A stretch of DNA of 64,000 bases, taken from contig CAYGBK010000116.1 in assembly GCA_964348095.1 (NCBI GenBank), positions 7,387-71,386 on the forward strand. Direction: 5' to 3'. The stretch comes from WVXP01 sp964348095. GTDB lineage: Bacteria; Desulfobacterota; BSN033; WVXP01. Shown piece by piece: positions 50,674 to 60,594 of this stretch. Position 1 is the stretch's first letter, and each line of letters begins with the position of its first letter. A program made the position numbers and the translations under genes. The notes under the pieces were generated by a model. It saw only the letters and a program-made list of their open reading frames with translations. It did not search any database and was not told the origin of the DNA.

Positions 50674-51342
50674 TTAAACCTGCCCTCCCACCGCTCCCAT
50701 GGCCGCCTCGAGTTTCGCCGCCACGATGTCACATGCGGCCCGATGGACTTCAGATTCTCTAAGAGACGCGTCGATTACCCTGATCCGATCTGGATTGTCC
50801 CGGGCGATTTGGAGATATCCTTCTCGCACTCTTTGATGGAAAGCAATCGATTCTCTTTCAAAGCGATCTTCCCTCGCGGCGGGCTTCTTTGTTTTGATCC
50901 TTTGGGAAGCCCTTCCCAACCCCACCTCTACCGGGCAGTCGAACAGGAGGGTCAGGTCAGGCGTAATGCCCTGAGAGGCCAGCCGATTCAAAGCGACGAC
51001 CATTTTGATGTCAAGTTTACGGGCATACCCCTGGTAGGCCAGAGTCGCATCACAGAAACGGTCACACAGAACAACCCTACCCTTTCTCAGGGCCGGTCCG
51101 ATAACTTGAGTTACATGTTGAGCCCTGCTGGCTTCATACAAGAAAAGCTCACCCAGGGGAGTGAGCTCGTGATTTTCTGATCTCAGCAAGATTCGTCTTA
51201 TCTGGTCACCTACCGAACAACCACCCGGCTCGCGAGTTACCGTGCATTGCCAGCCTTTATTCCGTAGGAACTTTTCAAGGCCCCTGGCCTGAGTTGTCTT
51301 GCCGCTCCCCTCTATTCCTTCGAAGGTAATAAGATAGCCCAT
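50674..51342 (-). CDS. tmk: Thymidylate kinase
   Basis: A 222-residue dTMP kinase. P-loop EGIEGSGKT (8-16), TREPGGCSVGDQIRRILL, the DRF-type motif VVLCDRFCDATLAYQGYAR and a LID segment AAREDRFERE are all present. The usual DRY/DRF Tyr/Phe position is Phe followed by Cys. It converts dTMP to dTDP. First gene of the tmk-holB pair. Confidence 0.95.
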   Translation of the reverse strand: MGYLITFEGIEGSGKTTQARGLEKFLRNKGWQCTVTREPGGCSVGDQIRRILLRSENHELTPLGELFLYEASRAQHVTQVIGPALRKGRVVLCDRFCDATLAYQGYARKLDIKMVVALNRLASQGITPDLTLLFDCPVEVGLGRASQRIKTKKPAAREDRFERESIAFHQRVREGYLQIARDNPDRIRVIDASLRESEVHRAACDIVAAKLEAAMGAVGGQV

Positions 51343-51671
51343 GGAAATCGCAAGTCACGGGAAATGAATATCTCTTCTCTTGAACAAGGCATTGAAATTC
51401 TTAGTAACCATAGGGAATCTGCCAGTTCTTGTCAAGGGAGGGCCGGGAAATTGACTGCACAATCTCCGTAAGACAATCGCACGGGGAGCCCTAATTGAAA
51501 AGATCAGAGGAAAAAGGTAATAGGCCAAAAGAAACGCATCACAACTCCAAGAAAAGCGTTTTCCCACTGGCCTTTGTCCTTGGACCCTGATCCTTTGGCC
51601 TTAACGGGTTTTCCAGCACGGCCTTTGAGCCGCAATCATTGACACTTCCAGGGGTGTTCCCAGGGACCCAT
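51343..51671. other. Gap between DUF547 gene and tmk
   Basis: About 330 bases without a supported gene. No clear terminator hairpin or promoter is seen. Confidence 0.4.
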
Positions 51672-52439
51672 CTATTTCAAGGGTTCTTTGGCGTTCAAAG
51701 CCCAGTTGTAATGGATGTGATCGATTTTCGGTTCCCGTTGGAGAAATGAGACAACATCCTCCCTGAGGTATGGCCGGATGAAGCTCATTACAGACCCAGA
51801 TTTTGCATTAAAATCACTTTCAAACCAATCGAAAATTTTTGACAGATACAGCGTATTTTCGGCACGATCGATGCGAACGCCCCGATCTGAACTGATGTAT
51901 TTTCGCGTCTCCTCTTCGAGTTTATCTTGGACATCCTTTTCCCTGTAAGCAAACCGTGGTAACTTCGGACAGCTTGAGGAGGCGCATATGATCGCAAAAT
52001 GGATCCGTGGATCTTTGAACCTCTTCCGCAGGATTTCGTGCTCGATGTCGTCCGGACTCATTCGCTCGCGGGCGACGACGTGCGCCCGGCTCGTAAAGAA
52101 TTTGGTAGACGTCCAGACTCCCGGAACAAAGGTCTCCCGAACGCTCTTTTCGGGTTTCCATTTGATCACCTTGTCGATGGTGATGGCGTTATAAGCGTTG
52201 ATCCAGAAGGCAAGCTGGCCATCACGAGATAGCGTGTCGACGTTGGCCGATTCGAGTGATTCTATGTAATCGGAGAAATCCTTGTCCCGTGCAATGCCGT
52301 TGTAATCCACCAGTCCTTCTTCGTCGACATACTGCCTGAGTGTGTGGTCAAACTTGGAGTGATCGAAGGGGTAGCTCTCTTGAACGAGAAAAAAGGTCAC
52401 TACGATGGCTGCCGCAAAGGCAGCTCGTCTCCTTGTCAT
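51672..52439 (-). CDS. DUF547 domain-containing exported protein
   Basis: A 255-residue protein with a signal peptide (RRRAAFAAAIVVTFFLVQE). DUF547 text follows: VDYNGIARDKDFSDYIESL, QLAFWINAYNAITIDKVI, DDIEHEILRKRFKDPRIHFAIICASSSCP (read in parts) and LYLSKIFDWFESDF. ATG 52439 follows GGGGAGG by 8 bases. Function of the family is not established; members are often periplasmic. Confidence 0.85.
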   Translation of the reverse strand: MTRRRAAFAAAIVVTFFLVQESYPFDHSKFDHTLRQYVDEEGLVDYNGIARDKDFSDYIESLESANVDTLSRDGQLAFWINAYNAITIDKVIKWKPEKSVRETFVPGVWTSTKFFTSRAHVVARERMSPDDIEHEILRKRFKDPRIHFAIICASSSCPKLPRFAYREKDVQDKLEEETRKYISSDRGVRIDRAENTLYLSKIFDWFESDFNAKSGSVMSFIRPYLREDVVSFLQREPKIDHIHYNWALNAKEPLK

Positions 52440-53025
52440 TTCTGTTCCTCCCCGATCCATTCCTTTACATTATATCATCTACTACGTACAGACAGCGTCA
52501 ATGGGTAAGATGAATCCCGAACCAGTTTACTATTCCTGGCTTTCGTCTTTGAGAAACCACAGGCAATCTATCCGAGGTATTCGACACGGAGCTGACAGTC
52601 TTGAATACGAGGTTGCTTGATACCTAGCACACTCAATGGAGTAATAGTTTTTCACAGGACAACCTTTAAGAGTATCCAATTCTTGGCTAAAGTCATCGAC
52701 CATGACGGCATTAACCTTTACAGAGCCACTTGCCTCCCTTAACCAGATATACCTTTAGCACTATTTCCCCCAGAGACGGCTATCTGAGCTGTCTCTGACC
52801 AAAAGCTGCTCTACGTTCCATAATGGAACGATCATTCCTATCAGGTTAAACATGGCAATCCATCACGGCCTGCATCATCCTCTATCGATATCAAATGGCT
52901 TTACCAAAAAAAGTTGTTGTGGTAAGAGAAGAGGTGAGTAAATAGACCTGAAAACTGAGGAAGGAGGTGATGACTAAAGATGTATTCCTTTGCATTGTTT
53001 TTCTAATCCGAAAGGAGGGTTTGTT
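52440..53025. other. Regulatory region upstream of the NCS1 permease cluster
   Basis: About 590 bases between divergent genes. It contains the palindrome at 52814-52830, a perfect AAGGAGGTGAT anti-16S sequence (52961-52971) and a 9-codon reading frame (52980-53006). The permease's own ribosome site AAAGGAGGG lies further down. No sigma70-type promoter stands out. Confidence 0.45.
52814..52830. promoter_or_regulatory. IclR-like palindrome upstream of the permease/hyu cluster
   Basis: CGTTCC (52814-52819), ATAAT and GGAACG (52825-52830) form a perfect palindrome with the same GTTCC/GGAAC half-sites as the operator at 31985-32001, but a 5-base instead of 7-base centre. It lies about 200 bases before the NCS1 permease and may bind the same or a related IclR-type regulator. 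Confidence 0.5.
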
Positions 53026-54405
53026 ATGGCTGAAGCAACCGGTCAGGAAGCAAAGCGCTCCATGGAAGAGATCATGGAGGACTACGCCCTAAGAAAGGCA
53101 CCAGACTTTATAAGGAGCACCCCAGCCGCCCAGTTTGGCATGTTCGGGATACCGATGTGCATGTATTATCTGGCGGTCGGAAGCCTCAGTGTCGCGTTCG
53201 CAGGTCTATGGCTGGGCATTTTGGCTACCCTGATTGCCTATGGTGTTTTTATCATCTTTGCCTCGGTGTTTGGCTACGTCTCATGGAAGGGAGGCTATTC
53301 TTTTGACATGATAGCCCGGTTCAGCTGGGGGCAGACGGGCTCATTCCTTCCATCTCTCCTGGCGATGTATCTCCTCATGTCTTTCTGGGCCCTGGAGACC
53401 CACTGGATGTCAGTGGCGTTTCAAAAAGTGTGGCCCCTCGGCAATATCTGGTGGTTCTACCTCATGCTGTTTCCCTTGTTTATAGTTGTCCCTATCTTTG
53501 GGCATCGGGCCTTGGCATATTGGAACTACATCGCTGTTCCCTTGGGTATCTTCGCCACGATTTATGTCCTCTATTACTTCTATGGTGTTCAAGACTTCAC
53601 AGCGGCTAAAACCATTAGCATGTCTGCTAAAGGGATCATTCCAGGCGGATTTGGTGCTGCTTTGGACTGGTCTTTGGCTGCTGTCGGGCTCTGGGCGGTT
53701 ACTGCAGGAAACTTTGGCCGATTTGTTAAGAGCAAAGGGTGGGCGATAGGAATTGGCCCTTTTCAGGGCTTTTTTAGCCACATTGTTTTTCCTATAGCTG
53801 GAATATTCCTTGTCTGGCCAATGATTGCGGCGTTGACCCCGAAAATCGGCGCCGAGGCTGCAGGCCAGACAGCCTTTCTGCCGTCGATCCCCTTTGCCAT
53901 AGCCATGGGATGGGTAGGCGTATTGATCGTAATAACCTACCAGCTGAACATCCAATATATCAACGCGTACCTGCCCTCGGTGAACTTAGCCAATTTCTTT
54001 TCGGTCATTGCAAAGTGGGAGCCCGGGAGAAAATGGTGGGTGGTGTTAGTGAATATCTTCGGCCTTCTGCTCTTAGCCGTTGGTATCATCGAATGGATTA
54101 CGCACTGGGCTTGGACTGCCTCTCTGACCTTGGGGACTGCCTGTGTCATATCCCTCGCAGACATCTTCTACCGGTGGTCCAAAAAAATCCCGACCGAATA
54201 TGAGGTCATCCCAACTACCATGAGACTCTGGAATCCGATGGCCTTTCTGGTATTCGCTATTTGTGTAGTGGTGGGTCTTCTCGATAAACTCTGGTGGAAC
54301 CTAGTTCCGTCTCCATCGATCATTGCCTATCCCCTCGCGTTTGTTCTGTATTGGATTATTTCTGCAAGAGGTGAGGGGAAATATCAGAAAGATATCGGTG
54401 AATAG
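53026..54405 (+). CDS. NCS1 family nucleobase/hydantoin-type permease
   Basis: A 459-residue membrane protein with about 12 hydrophobic segments and no signal peptide. The N-terminal hydrophilic part is followed by SVFGYVSWKGGYSFDMIARFSWGQTG (read in parts), which corresponds to the GARxG-like region of NCS1 (CodB, Mhp1) carriers, and PVFG-like VVPIFGHRALAYWNYIAVPLG. NCS1 proteins import cytosine, hydantoins, allantoin and related heterocycles by cation symport. ATG 53026 follows AAAGGAGGG. First gene of the heterocycle cluster with HyuA/HyuB downstream, which favours a hydantoin- or lactam-like substrate. Confidence 0.8.
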   Translation: MAEATGQEAKRSMEEIMEDYALRKAPDFIRSTPAAQFGMFGIPMCMYYLAVGSLSVAFAGLWLGILATLIAYGVFIIFASVFGYVSWKGGYSFDMIARFSWGQTGSFLPSLLAMYLLMSFWALETHWMSVAFQKVWPLGNIWWFYLMLFPLFIVVPIFGHRALAYWNYIAVPLGIFATIYVLYYFYGVQDFTAAKTISMSAKGIIPGGFGAALDWSLAAVGLWAVTAGNFGRFVKSKGWAIGIGPFQGFFSHIVFPIAGIFLVWPMIAALTPKIGAEAAGQTAFLPSIPFAIAMGWVGVLIVITYQLNIQYINAYLPSVNLANFFSVIAKWEPGRKWWVVLVNIFGLLLLAVGIIEWITHWAWTASLTLGTACVISLADIFYRWSKKIPTEYEVIPTTMRLWNPMAFLVFAICVVVGLLDKLWWNLVPSPSIIAYPLAFVLYWIISARGEGKYQKDIGE

Positions 54406-54708
54406 GAGCTTAAGGCGGAAGACGATGACGCCTCGATAGGAGAGTAAGGGAGGCCGGGTTGGATTCGGACCTGGTCTCCCGAGGCTCTTTTGGGATTCAC
54501 CACCGGGTGGGGAGAGTAGAGTCGGGGTATTCTCCTTTCGACATCGAATCGTCATTACCAACAGAAAAACCTAGGATGTAGAGGTTGTTTCTGTCTATTT
54601 GGCAGCAAAAGCTTGCCGGTGAAATCTTGATCATTCCGGAAGCCGAAGGAACGAGAGCTGCTAGCTATGTCGGTTTGTGTTCAGCCACAGGGGGGGCTTT
54701 ATCGAATG
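54406..54708. other. Gap between permease and reductase genes
   Basis: About 300 bases. It holds a terminator-like hairpin (54448-54480) and otherwise no supported gene, so the reductase may be transcribed separately or by read-through. Confidence 0.4.
54448..54480 (+). terminator. Hairpin after the permease gene (weak terminator)
   Basis: GGGAG-CC-GGT pairs with ACC-GG-CTCCC across an 8-base loop, with small internal mismatches. The tract after it (GAGGCTCTTTT) is only moderately T-rich, so it may attenuate rather than stop transcription. Confidence 0.45.
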
Positions 54709-56673
54709 AAACGCCAAAAATTTCAAAAACTTATGGAACCAGGGAAGATCGGTGGCTTGGAGCTGAAAAACAGAGTGGTTTCTTCTCCCATGATCACTGG
54801 GTACGCGTCACGGGACGGGATGGTGACAGAGCGCCTATTGAGGTTCTACGAAGAGAAAGCAAAGGGGGGAATGGGACTCATAATAGTCGAATATACCTAT
54901 ATCGACCTCAAAGCTAGCATATCTGCCCATTGTCAACTAGGGGCCTACGATGATGCCTGCATCATTGGGCTAGCACAGCTTGCAGAAGTGATGCAGCAAG
55001 CAGAGGCCAAAACCTGCGTGCAGATCGAGCACTGCGGAAGGCAGAAGTTCATCGGAACCCCGCCCATGGTGGCCCCGTCCCGAGTCCCTTGGGAAGAACT
55101 GTTAGCCATGGGGGGAGTCATTCCAACCGAACTCAGTATCGAAGAGATCCACGAGATTGTACAGGCCTTTGGTAACGCTGCCCGACGGGTGAAGCAGGCG
55201 GGGTTTGATATGGTTGAGATTCACGGGGCCCATGGTTATCTGATAACAAATTTCTTGTCTCCCCATACCAACAGGCGAACCGACATGTATGGGGGTAGCT
55301 TGAAAGAGAGGATGCGGTTCGGACTTGAAGTGGCCGGTGATGTGAGAAAGAAAGTGGGGCCGGATTTTCCAGTAGGAATCCGACTGAGCGGGACGGAATA
55401 CGTCGACAAAGGCGTCATGATTGAGGATACCATCACCTTTGCCAAGGAGCTCGAGGACGTCGGGGTTAACGTTTTCCACATCTCTGGGGGAAATCATCAT
55501 ACCATGCATTGTCAGGTCGTCCCCTCAAATCAGCCCCTAGCCTTTAACGTCTGGGCTGCTGAGGCTGTCAGAAAGGAAGTCAGTGTGCCTGTAATAGCCT
55601 CGGGCTCCATAACAAGCCCTAAACTGGCAGAGAGTATACTTGAAGAGGGGAAAGCAGATTTTATAGGGCTTGCTCGACCCCTTCTTGCAGACCCTTACTT
55701 CGTGAAGAAGGCAGAGGAGGGGAGAGTTAAGGAGATACGGCCTTGTATTCGATGCAACCAGGGCTGTTTACAGAAGGGGATTATGAGCGGAAAGAGTCTG
55801 ATGTGTTCAGTGAACGTTGCCGTCGGCAGGGAGGATCGTTTTGCCCGATTAGAATACGAGGAGAACGATCCTGCCCCTCAACCAAGAAAAGTCTTAGTTG
55901 TTGGAGGTGGCCCAGGGGGTATGGAAGCAGCCAGGGTTGCTGCCCTGAGGGGACATAAGGTCCGTCTCTTTGAAAAGCGCGATAGATTAGGAGGTGCCCT
56001 GCTAGAAGCGTCAGTACCCGAGTTTAAGACCGATTTGAGACCATTGATCGATTACCTTTCCAATCAACTTAAGAAATTGAAAGTCGATATCAATCTAAGA
56101 AAAGAAAAGACTGCCCGGGAAATCATCGATGAGAAACCCGATGCGATTATCCTTGCTACTGGAAGTAAGACCTCCATGCCACAAGTTCCAGGAATCGACA
56201 AGCCCAACGTCGTCGATGGATTGGATATATGGAGAGGCAAAGATGTTGGAAAGACCGTTCTCATTGTTGGTGGAGGAATGTTGGGGTCCGAGTTGGCCTT
56301 GTCCTTAGGGGAGAAGGGCAAGGATGTGGTTCTCACGACGCGCCAGAGGCAGATCGGTTACGATATGGAAATTGCCCATTTCATTGTTCTCATGGAGAGG
56401 CTCATGAAGGCAGGGGTCCAAACAGAGACCCAGAAGCTCCTCCAAGAGGTAACCGATGAGGGTGCCATTATGGTGGATCTGGGCAGATTAGGGGAGAAAA
56501 TTAAAATCAAGGCAGACAATGTGATCATTATGGGAGGGCTTAAGCCAGACATAAGTTTGTATCAGGAACTGAGAGAGAGTGGTCTGACTACGTATGCGAT
56601 TGGTGATTGTGTTCAACCTCGCGGCATTCATGAGGCGATTTATGAGGGTCATCTTGCAGCACGGTCCCTTTAA
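54709..56673 (+). CDS. NADH:flavin oxidoreductase, FadH/2,4-dienoyl-CoA reductase-like (old yellow enzyme family)
   Basis: A 654-residue three-part flavoprotein. ATG 54709 matches the family N-terminus (KLMEPGKIGGLELKNRVV). Residues 1-340 form an FMN-binding OYE barrel (EIHGAHGYLITNFLSPHTNRR, read in parts; VIASGSI; FIGLARPLLADPYF). A Cys-x2-Cys-x3-Cys-x11-Cys set (PCIRCNQGC ... MCSVN) holds a [4Fe-4S] cluster. An FAD domain (VLVVGGGPGGMEAARVAA) and an NAD(P) fold (VLIVGGGMLGSELALSL) complete it. Such enzymes reduce activated C=C bonds in dienoyl-CoA, trimethylamine or bile acid substrates. Here, ahead of hyuA/hyuB, it may reduce an unsaturated ring before opening. Confidence 0.85.
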   Translation, partial: KRQKFQKLMEPGKIGGLELKNRVVSSPMITGYASRDGMVTERLLRFYEEKAKGGMGLIIVEYTYIDLKASISAHCQLGAYDDACIIGLAQLAEVMQQAEAKTCVQIEHCGRQKFIGTPPMVAPSRVPWEELLAMGGVIPTELSIEEIHEIVQAFGNAARRVKQAGFDMVEIHGAHGYLITNFLSPHTNRRTDMYGGSLKERMRFGLEVAGDVRKKVGPDFPVGIRLSGTEYVDKGVMIEDTITFAKELEDVGVNVFHISGGNHHTMHCQVVPSNQPLAFNVWAAEAVRKEVSVPVIASGSITSPKLAESILEEGKADFIGLARPLLADPYFVKKAEEGRVKEIRPCIRCNQGCLQKGIMSGKSLMCSVNVAVGREDRFARLEYEENDPAPQPRKVLVVGGGPGGMEAARVAALRGHKVRLFEKRDRLGGALLEASVPEFKTDLRPLIDYLSNQLKKLKVDINLRKEKTAREIIDEKPDAIILATGSKTSMPQVPGIDKPNVVDGLDIWRGKDVGKTVLIVGGGMLGSELALSLGEKGKDVVLTTRQRQIGYDMEIAHFIVLMERLMKAGVQTETQKLLQEVTDEGAIMVDLGRLGEKIKIKADNVIIMGGLKPDISLYQELRESGLTTYAIGDCVQPRGIHEAIYEGHLAARSL

Positions 56674-56716
56674 TTGTTGAAGCAGGAATCAACAGAAAAA
56701 AAGGAGGAGGACGAAG

Positions 56717-58780
56717 ATGAAATATGTCGTTGGAGTTGATACGGGAGGAACATTTACTGACCTTATCTCCGTTGATGAGGCAGGAGAGAGCATTATTGTA
56801 AAAACCCCTTCTACACCAGAGGATCCGTCACTTGCCGTAATAGATGGCCTCCAAAAAATAGCAGCCGAGGTGGGAAAGGATCTAAAGGGGTTTCTGGGCG
56901 ATGTCACACGCATATGCCATGGGACCACGGTTAGTACAAATACTGTCCTCACGTGGTCCGGTGCAAAGGTTGGTTTGCTCTGTACTAAAGGATTTCGAGA
57001 TACTTTGGGCATTCGTTTTGGAATAAGGGAAACCCCATATGATTACACGATTCCTGCTCCTCGACCGTTGGCGCCGAGGTACCTGACCGTGCCTATAGAA
57101 GAACGGATAAAGTGGAATGGAGAAGAAGTGACACCCTTGAACGAAGCCGAGGTGAGAAAGGCATGCAAGTACCTCAAAAAACAAGGGGTAGAGGCGGTGG
57201 TGGTCGGCTTCGTCTGGTCATTTAGGAATCCAGCCCATGAGAGACGGGCCCTTGAAATCTGTAAGGAAGAACTCCCGGACGTATATGTCTGTAGTTCTTG
57301 TGATATCCAACCCGAAATTCGTGAATACTGGCGCATGAGCACTGCGACGCTCAACGCCTACGTTGGCCCGAATCTATCCAAGTACCTCAAGCATCTGGTC
57401 GAAACCCTGAAGGAATCAGGCTTCAAGGGGCAGCTTCTTATTACTCAATCGAGTGCGGGGGTCATATTTCCGGAGATCGCCATTGAGCAAGCGGTGAGAA
57501 CCATTCTTTCCGGCCCGGCTTGCGGTCCTGCTGCAGCTGCCTATCTTGCAGAACCACTCAAACTGAAAGACCTTATAACCATTGATATGGGAGGAACGAG
57601 TTTTGACGTCTGTCTCATAAAAGACGGGCAACCTTGCACAGCTTTAGAAACCGCTGTGGCTGGAGTGTACCATTTGAGGCTTCCACTGATCGACGTCCAT
57701 ACAATCGGTGCTGGGGGTGGCAGTATCGCATGGTTAGATAAGATGAATGTATTACACGTGGGACCTCAGAGTGCAGGCGCCCTTCCCGGTCCGGCCTGCT
57801 ATGGCAAGGGCGGAACAGAACCCACCAGTACGGATGCTGATTTGCTGCTGGGCTATTTGAATCCGGAATACTTTCTTGGTGGAGAAATGAGTGTCGATGT
57901 CAGCCTTGCCCAGAAGGCAATGAAAGAGAAGATTGCGGATCCCTTAGGGATGGATGTGATCGAGGCTGCAAAGGCTATAAGAAAAATTATCGATCATGGT
58001 ATGTCCGACGCCCTTTCGACAGTTTCAGTCCAGCGGGGAGAAGATCCAAGAAAGTATACCTTGGTCGCTGCCGGCGGTGCAGGGCCAGTGCATGTTGCGA
58101 GTCTAGCCCGAGCCCTAGATATTAAACAAATCTTGATCTCACGAACCTCTTCGATTTTTTGTGCCTTGGGAAGTATCATAGCGGATCTGCGGCATGATCT
58201 GGTAAGATCAGTGGTTACCAAGACCAGTCAGGCAGATGCAGGGACGTTGAACGATGCTTTCCAAGATATGAGGACCGTCGGTGATCAGTACCTGGAACGG
58301 GAAAGTATCGCTGCCGCCGATAGGTACTATCGGAAATCAATCGATATGAGATATAAGGGCCAGTTCCATGAGGTAGAGCTACCTATATCTGAAGCTGAGG
58401 TAACCGAAGCGGAAATCTATCATATTATCGAGGCTTTTCACAAAAAGCATGAAGAACTCTATGCGTATCGAGACATTGTAGAGACCGAAATGATCAATGT
58501 GAGGCTTGCGGCCTACGGGAAGGTCGTGACCCCCACTCGCAAAGCCATAACTTTCAGGTCTTCTGATGCGAGCAAATGTGTCAAAGGAAAGAGAGACGTT
58601 TACTTTGAGGAGAAGCATGAGTTTGTACCCACATCCATCTATGATGGTGACCTGATGGAGGTTGGAAATACTGTAGAAGGCCCTGCGATAGTCGAGCAAA
58701 AGACGACTACCGTGGTCGTACCTCCCAGCGCCAGACTGGAAGTGACCACGTATGGCGACTATTTGATGAATTTGGGATAG
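56717..58780 (+). CDS. Hydantoinase/oxoprolinase family protein, HyuA-type subunit
   Basis: A 687-residue protein of the ATP-dependent cyclic-amide hydrolase family. Nucleotide-binding text: GVDTGGTFTDLI near the start, CHGTTVSTNTVLTW, TIDMGGTSFDVCL and GAGGGSIAW. The middle and C-terminal domains (SGPACGPAAAAYL, LPGPACYGKGG, VAAGGAGPVHVASLA) match HyuA, 5-oxoprolinase and acetophenone carboxylase subunits. It acts with HyuB (23 bases downstream) to hydrolyse or carboxylate a substrate with ATP; N-methylhydantoin, oxoproline and lactams are known ones. GGAGGA lies just before ATG 56717. Confidence 0.88.
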   Translation: MKYVVGVDTGGTFTDLISVDEAGESIIVKTPSTPEDPSLAVIDGLQKIAAEVGKDLKGFLGDVTRICHGTTVSTNTVLTWSGAKVGLLCTKGFRDTLGIRFGIRETPYDYTIPAPRPLAPRYLTVPIEERIKWNGEEVTPLNEAEVRKACKYLKKQGVEAVVVGFVWSFRNPAHERRALEICKEELPDVYVCSSCDIQPEIREYWRMSTATLNAYVGPNLSKYLKHLVETLKESGFKGQLLITQSSAGVIFPEIAIEQAVRTILSGPACGPAAAAYLAEPLKLKDLITIDMGGTSFDVCLIKDGQPCTALETAVAGVYHLRLPLIDVHTIGAGGGSIAWLDKMNVLHVGPQSAGALPGPACYGKGGTEPTSTDADLLLGYLNPEYFLGGEMSVDVSLAQKAMKEKIADPLGMDVIEAAKAIRKIIDHGMSDALSTVSVQRGEDPRKYTLVAAGGAGPVHVASLARALDIKQILISRTSSIFCALGSIIADLRHDLVRSVVTKTSQADAGTLNDAFQDMRTVGDQYLERESIAAADRYYRKSIDMRYKGQFHEVELPISEAEVTEAEIYHIIEAFHKKHEELYAYRDIVETEMINVRLAAYGKVVTPTRKAITFRSSDASKCVKGKRDVYFEEKHEFVPTSIYDGDLMEVGNTVEGPAIVEQKTTTVVVPPSARLEVTTYGDYLMNLG

Positions 58781-58803
58781 CTAAAGAGCAAAGGAGGAAA
58801 AAA

Positions 58804-60594
58804 ATGGCTCAAAAAAGTACTTTCAAGCTACAGACAGACCCAGCCGATTTTAGTGTCTTGGTCTCTGCGATGTTTACAGTTGCACGTGAAATGGGGAAGA
58901 ACATGGAGCGAACTGCCAGGGCTCCCATCTACTATTCTGCTCATGATTTTACGACAACTCTCCTCACCTTGGATTGTGAGTTGCTGGCGCTAGCGGAGTA
59001 TATTCCCGTGCTCATTGGTGCCACACCTTTTTCGAGCCGCGCCGTAAAGGAGTTTTTCAAAGAAGACATCAATAAAGGGGATGTTTTCCTCGTAAATGAT
59101 CCGTATACACTTGATGCGGGAAACCAAATGGCGGACTGGTGCATCGTCTATCCTGTGTTCTGGAAGGACAAACATGTCCTCTGGGTTGCAAATAAGGCTC
59201 ATCAGCAGGATACAGGTGGGGGTGTCCCTGGCGGGTATAATCCTGGCGCCATCGACATTTATGGTGAGGGTTTGAGGATTCCGCCTGTCAAGATATTTGA
59301 GCGGGGGGAAGAGAGGAAGGATGTCTTCAATTTGATTATGACCAATGTCCGGATTCCAGAAACCCAGCGGGGCGACCTGCTCTCTATGATTGGAGCAGCC
59401 AGAGTCGGCGAGAGACGAACACGGGTCATATATGACACCTATGGTGAAGAGGTAATGAATACGTTCATCGAAGACCTGTTGGGATACGGTGAATTTATGA
59501 TGCGGGAAGAGATCGCCAAGATACCGGATGGTACCTATCACAGTGAGATTACCGGTAATGAATATGCCTCTCCTATTCTCTGCGATCTCACAATCAAGGG
59601 AAGCGAGATGACGGTTGACTTCAGCAAAAGCGGGCCCATGTCCCAACAATACATTAACAGCCCCATTGCCAATACCTATAGCAGTGTCTATATGGCTCTG
59701 ATGACGTCCTTGGGCAAAAAGATACAATATCGGTGTGGCGGGTGCTACCGACCCATAGAGATAGTCACCCAACCGGGAACAATCACCCACGCGACATATC
59801 CGGCCACTCATGGAAACTGTACCAATTTTGTGGCAAAGCAGATTATTGAGGCCGTCTGGTCTGCCCTGGCTCAGGCTGCTCCGGAAGAGGTTCCGGCAGG
59901 TTGGGGTTCCATAAACTACTGGGTATTCTCTGGATTAGATCCTAGACGACAGGAGGGATATGGTACCCCTGACTTTATGGGTTGTTCGAGCGGTGCTGGG
60001 GCAATATGGGGAACCGACGGCTGGCCAACCAATGGGCCGCAGATCTGTAGCGGTACACTCTATTACCCCGAGATAGAAGTCGCTGAAAGTATCTATCCGA
60101 TCATTTGGGAAAAATGGGAATGGGCCAAAGATTCGGGTGCACCAGGAAAATGGCGCGGTGGCTGTGGTGTCGACAACATTTGGGTTGCTGATTCGGACCC
60201 CCAACCTATCCATTTGGCCTATGCGGCTGAACCTTTTGATTACACGCCCGCACCTGCGATCGCGGGTGGAAAACTCCCCTTCCCCAATTCCAAAAGGCTA
60301 ATTTTGGCAAATGGAAAGGAAGAAAGCCATGAGGATGTTCGACGAACCATGCTGTACATGCTTCAGAGCGGCGATAAGTCGATCGACTATGTCCAAGGGG
60401 GAGCTGGAGTTGGCAATCCATTGAAACGAGATATTAGCGCTGTAAGAGAGGACGTAAGGGACGAACTGGTCTCCATAGAAAGCGCCAAGAACGATTACGG
60501 TGTAATCATAGACCCAAAGACACTTGAGGTAAACCTAGCAGAAACCGAAAAGCTTAGGAAGAAGATGCTGGGAAAGGGGGACAAGACACAATAG
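58804..60594 (+). CDS. Hydantoinase B/oxoprolinase family protein, HyuB-type subunit
   Basis: A 596-residue HyuB homologue. Family text: FTVAREMGKNMERTARAPIYYSAHDF (read in parts), DVFLVNDPYTLDAGNQMADWCIV and HQQDTGGGVPGGYNPG near the front, and GAPGKWRGGCGVDN in the second half. It pairs with HyuA directly upstream. The C-terminal extension after about 540 is charged. The Gly/Pro-rich metal or substrate loops are intact, so it is likely active. Confidence 0.88.
   Translation: MAQKSTFKLQTDPADFSVLVSAMFTVAREMGKNMERTARAPIYYSAHDFTTTLLTLDCELLALAEYIPVLIGATPFSSRAVKEFFKEDINKGDVFLVNDPYTLDAGNQMADWCIVYPVFWKDKHVLWVANKAHQQDTGGGVPGGYNPGAIDIYGEGLRIPPVKIFERGEERKDVFNLIMTNVRIPETQRGDLLSMIGAARVGERRTRVIYDTYGEEVMNTFIEDLLGYGEFMMREEIAKIPDGTYHSEITGNEYASPILCDLTIKGSEMTVDFSKSGPMSQQYINSPIANTYSSVYMALMTSLGKKIQYRCGGCYRPIEIVTQPGTITHATYPATHGNCTNFVAKQIIEAVWSALAQAAPEEVPAGWGSINYWVFSGLDPRRQEGYGTPDFMGCSSGAGAIWGTDGWPTNGPQICSGTLYYPEIEVAESIYPIIWEKWEWAKDSGAPGKWRGGCGVDNIWVADSDPQPIHLAYAAEPFDYTPAPAIAGGKLPFPNSKRLILANGKEESHEDVRRTMLYMLQSGDKSIDYVQGGAGVGNPLKRDISAVREDVRDELVSIESAKNDYGVIIDPKTLEVNLAETEKLRKKMLGKGDKTQ

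Noticed and set aside
58990..59811. Minus-strand frame of 273 codons opposite hyuB
   Set aside because: hyuB conserved motifs cover the region; the antisense frame is a by-product of codon bias.
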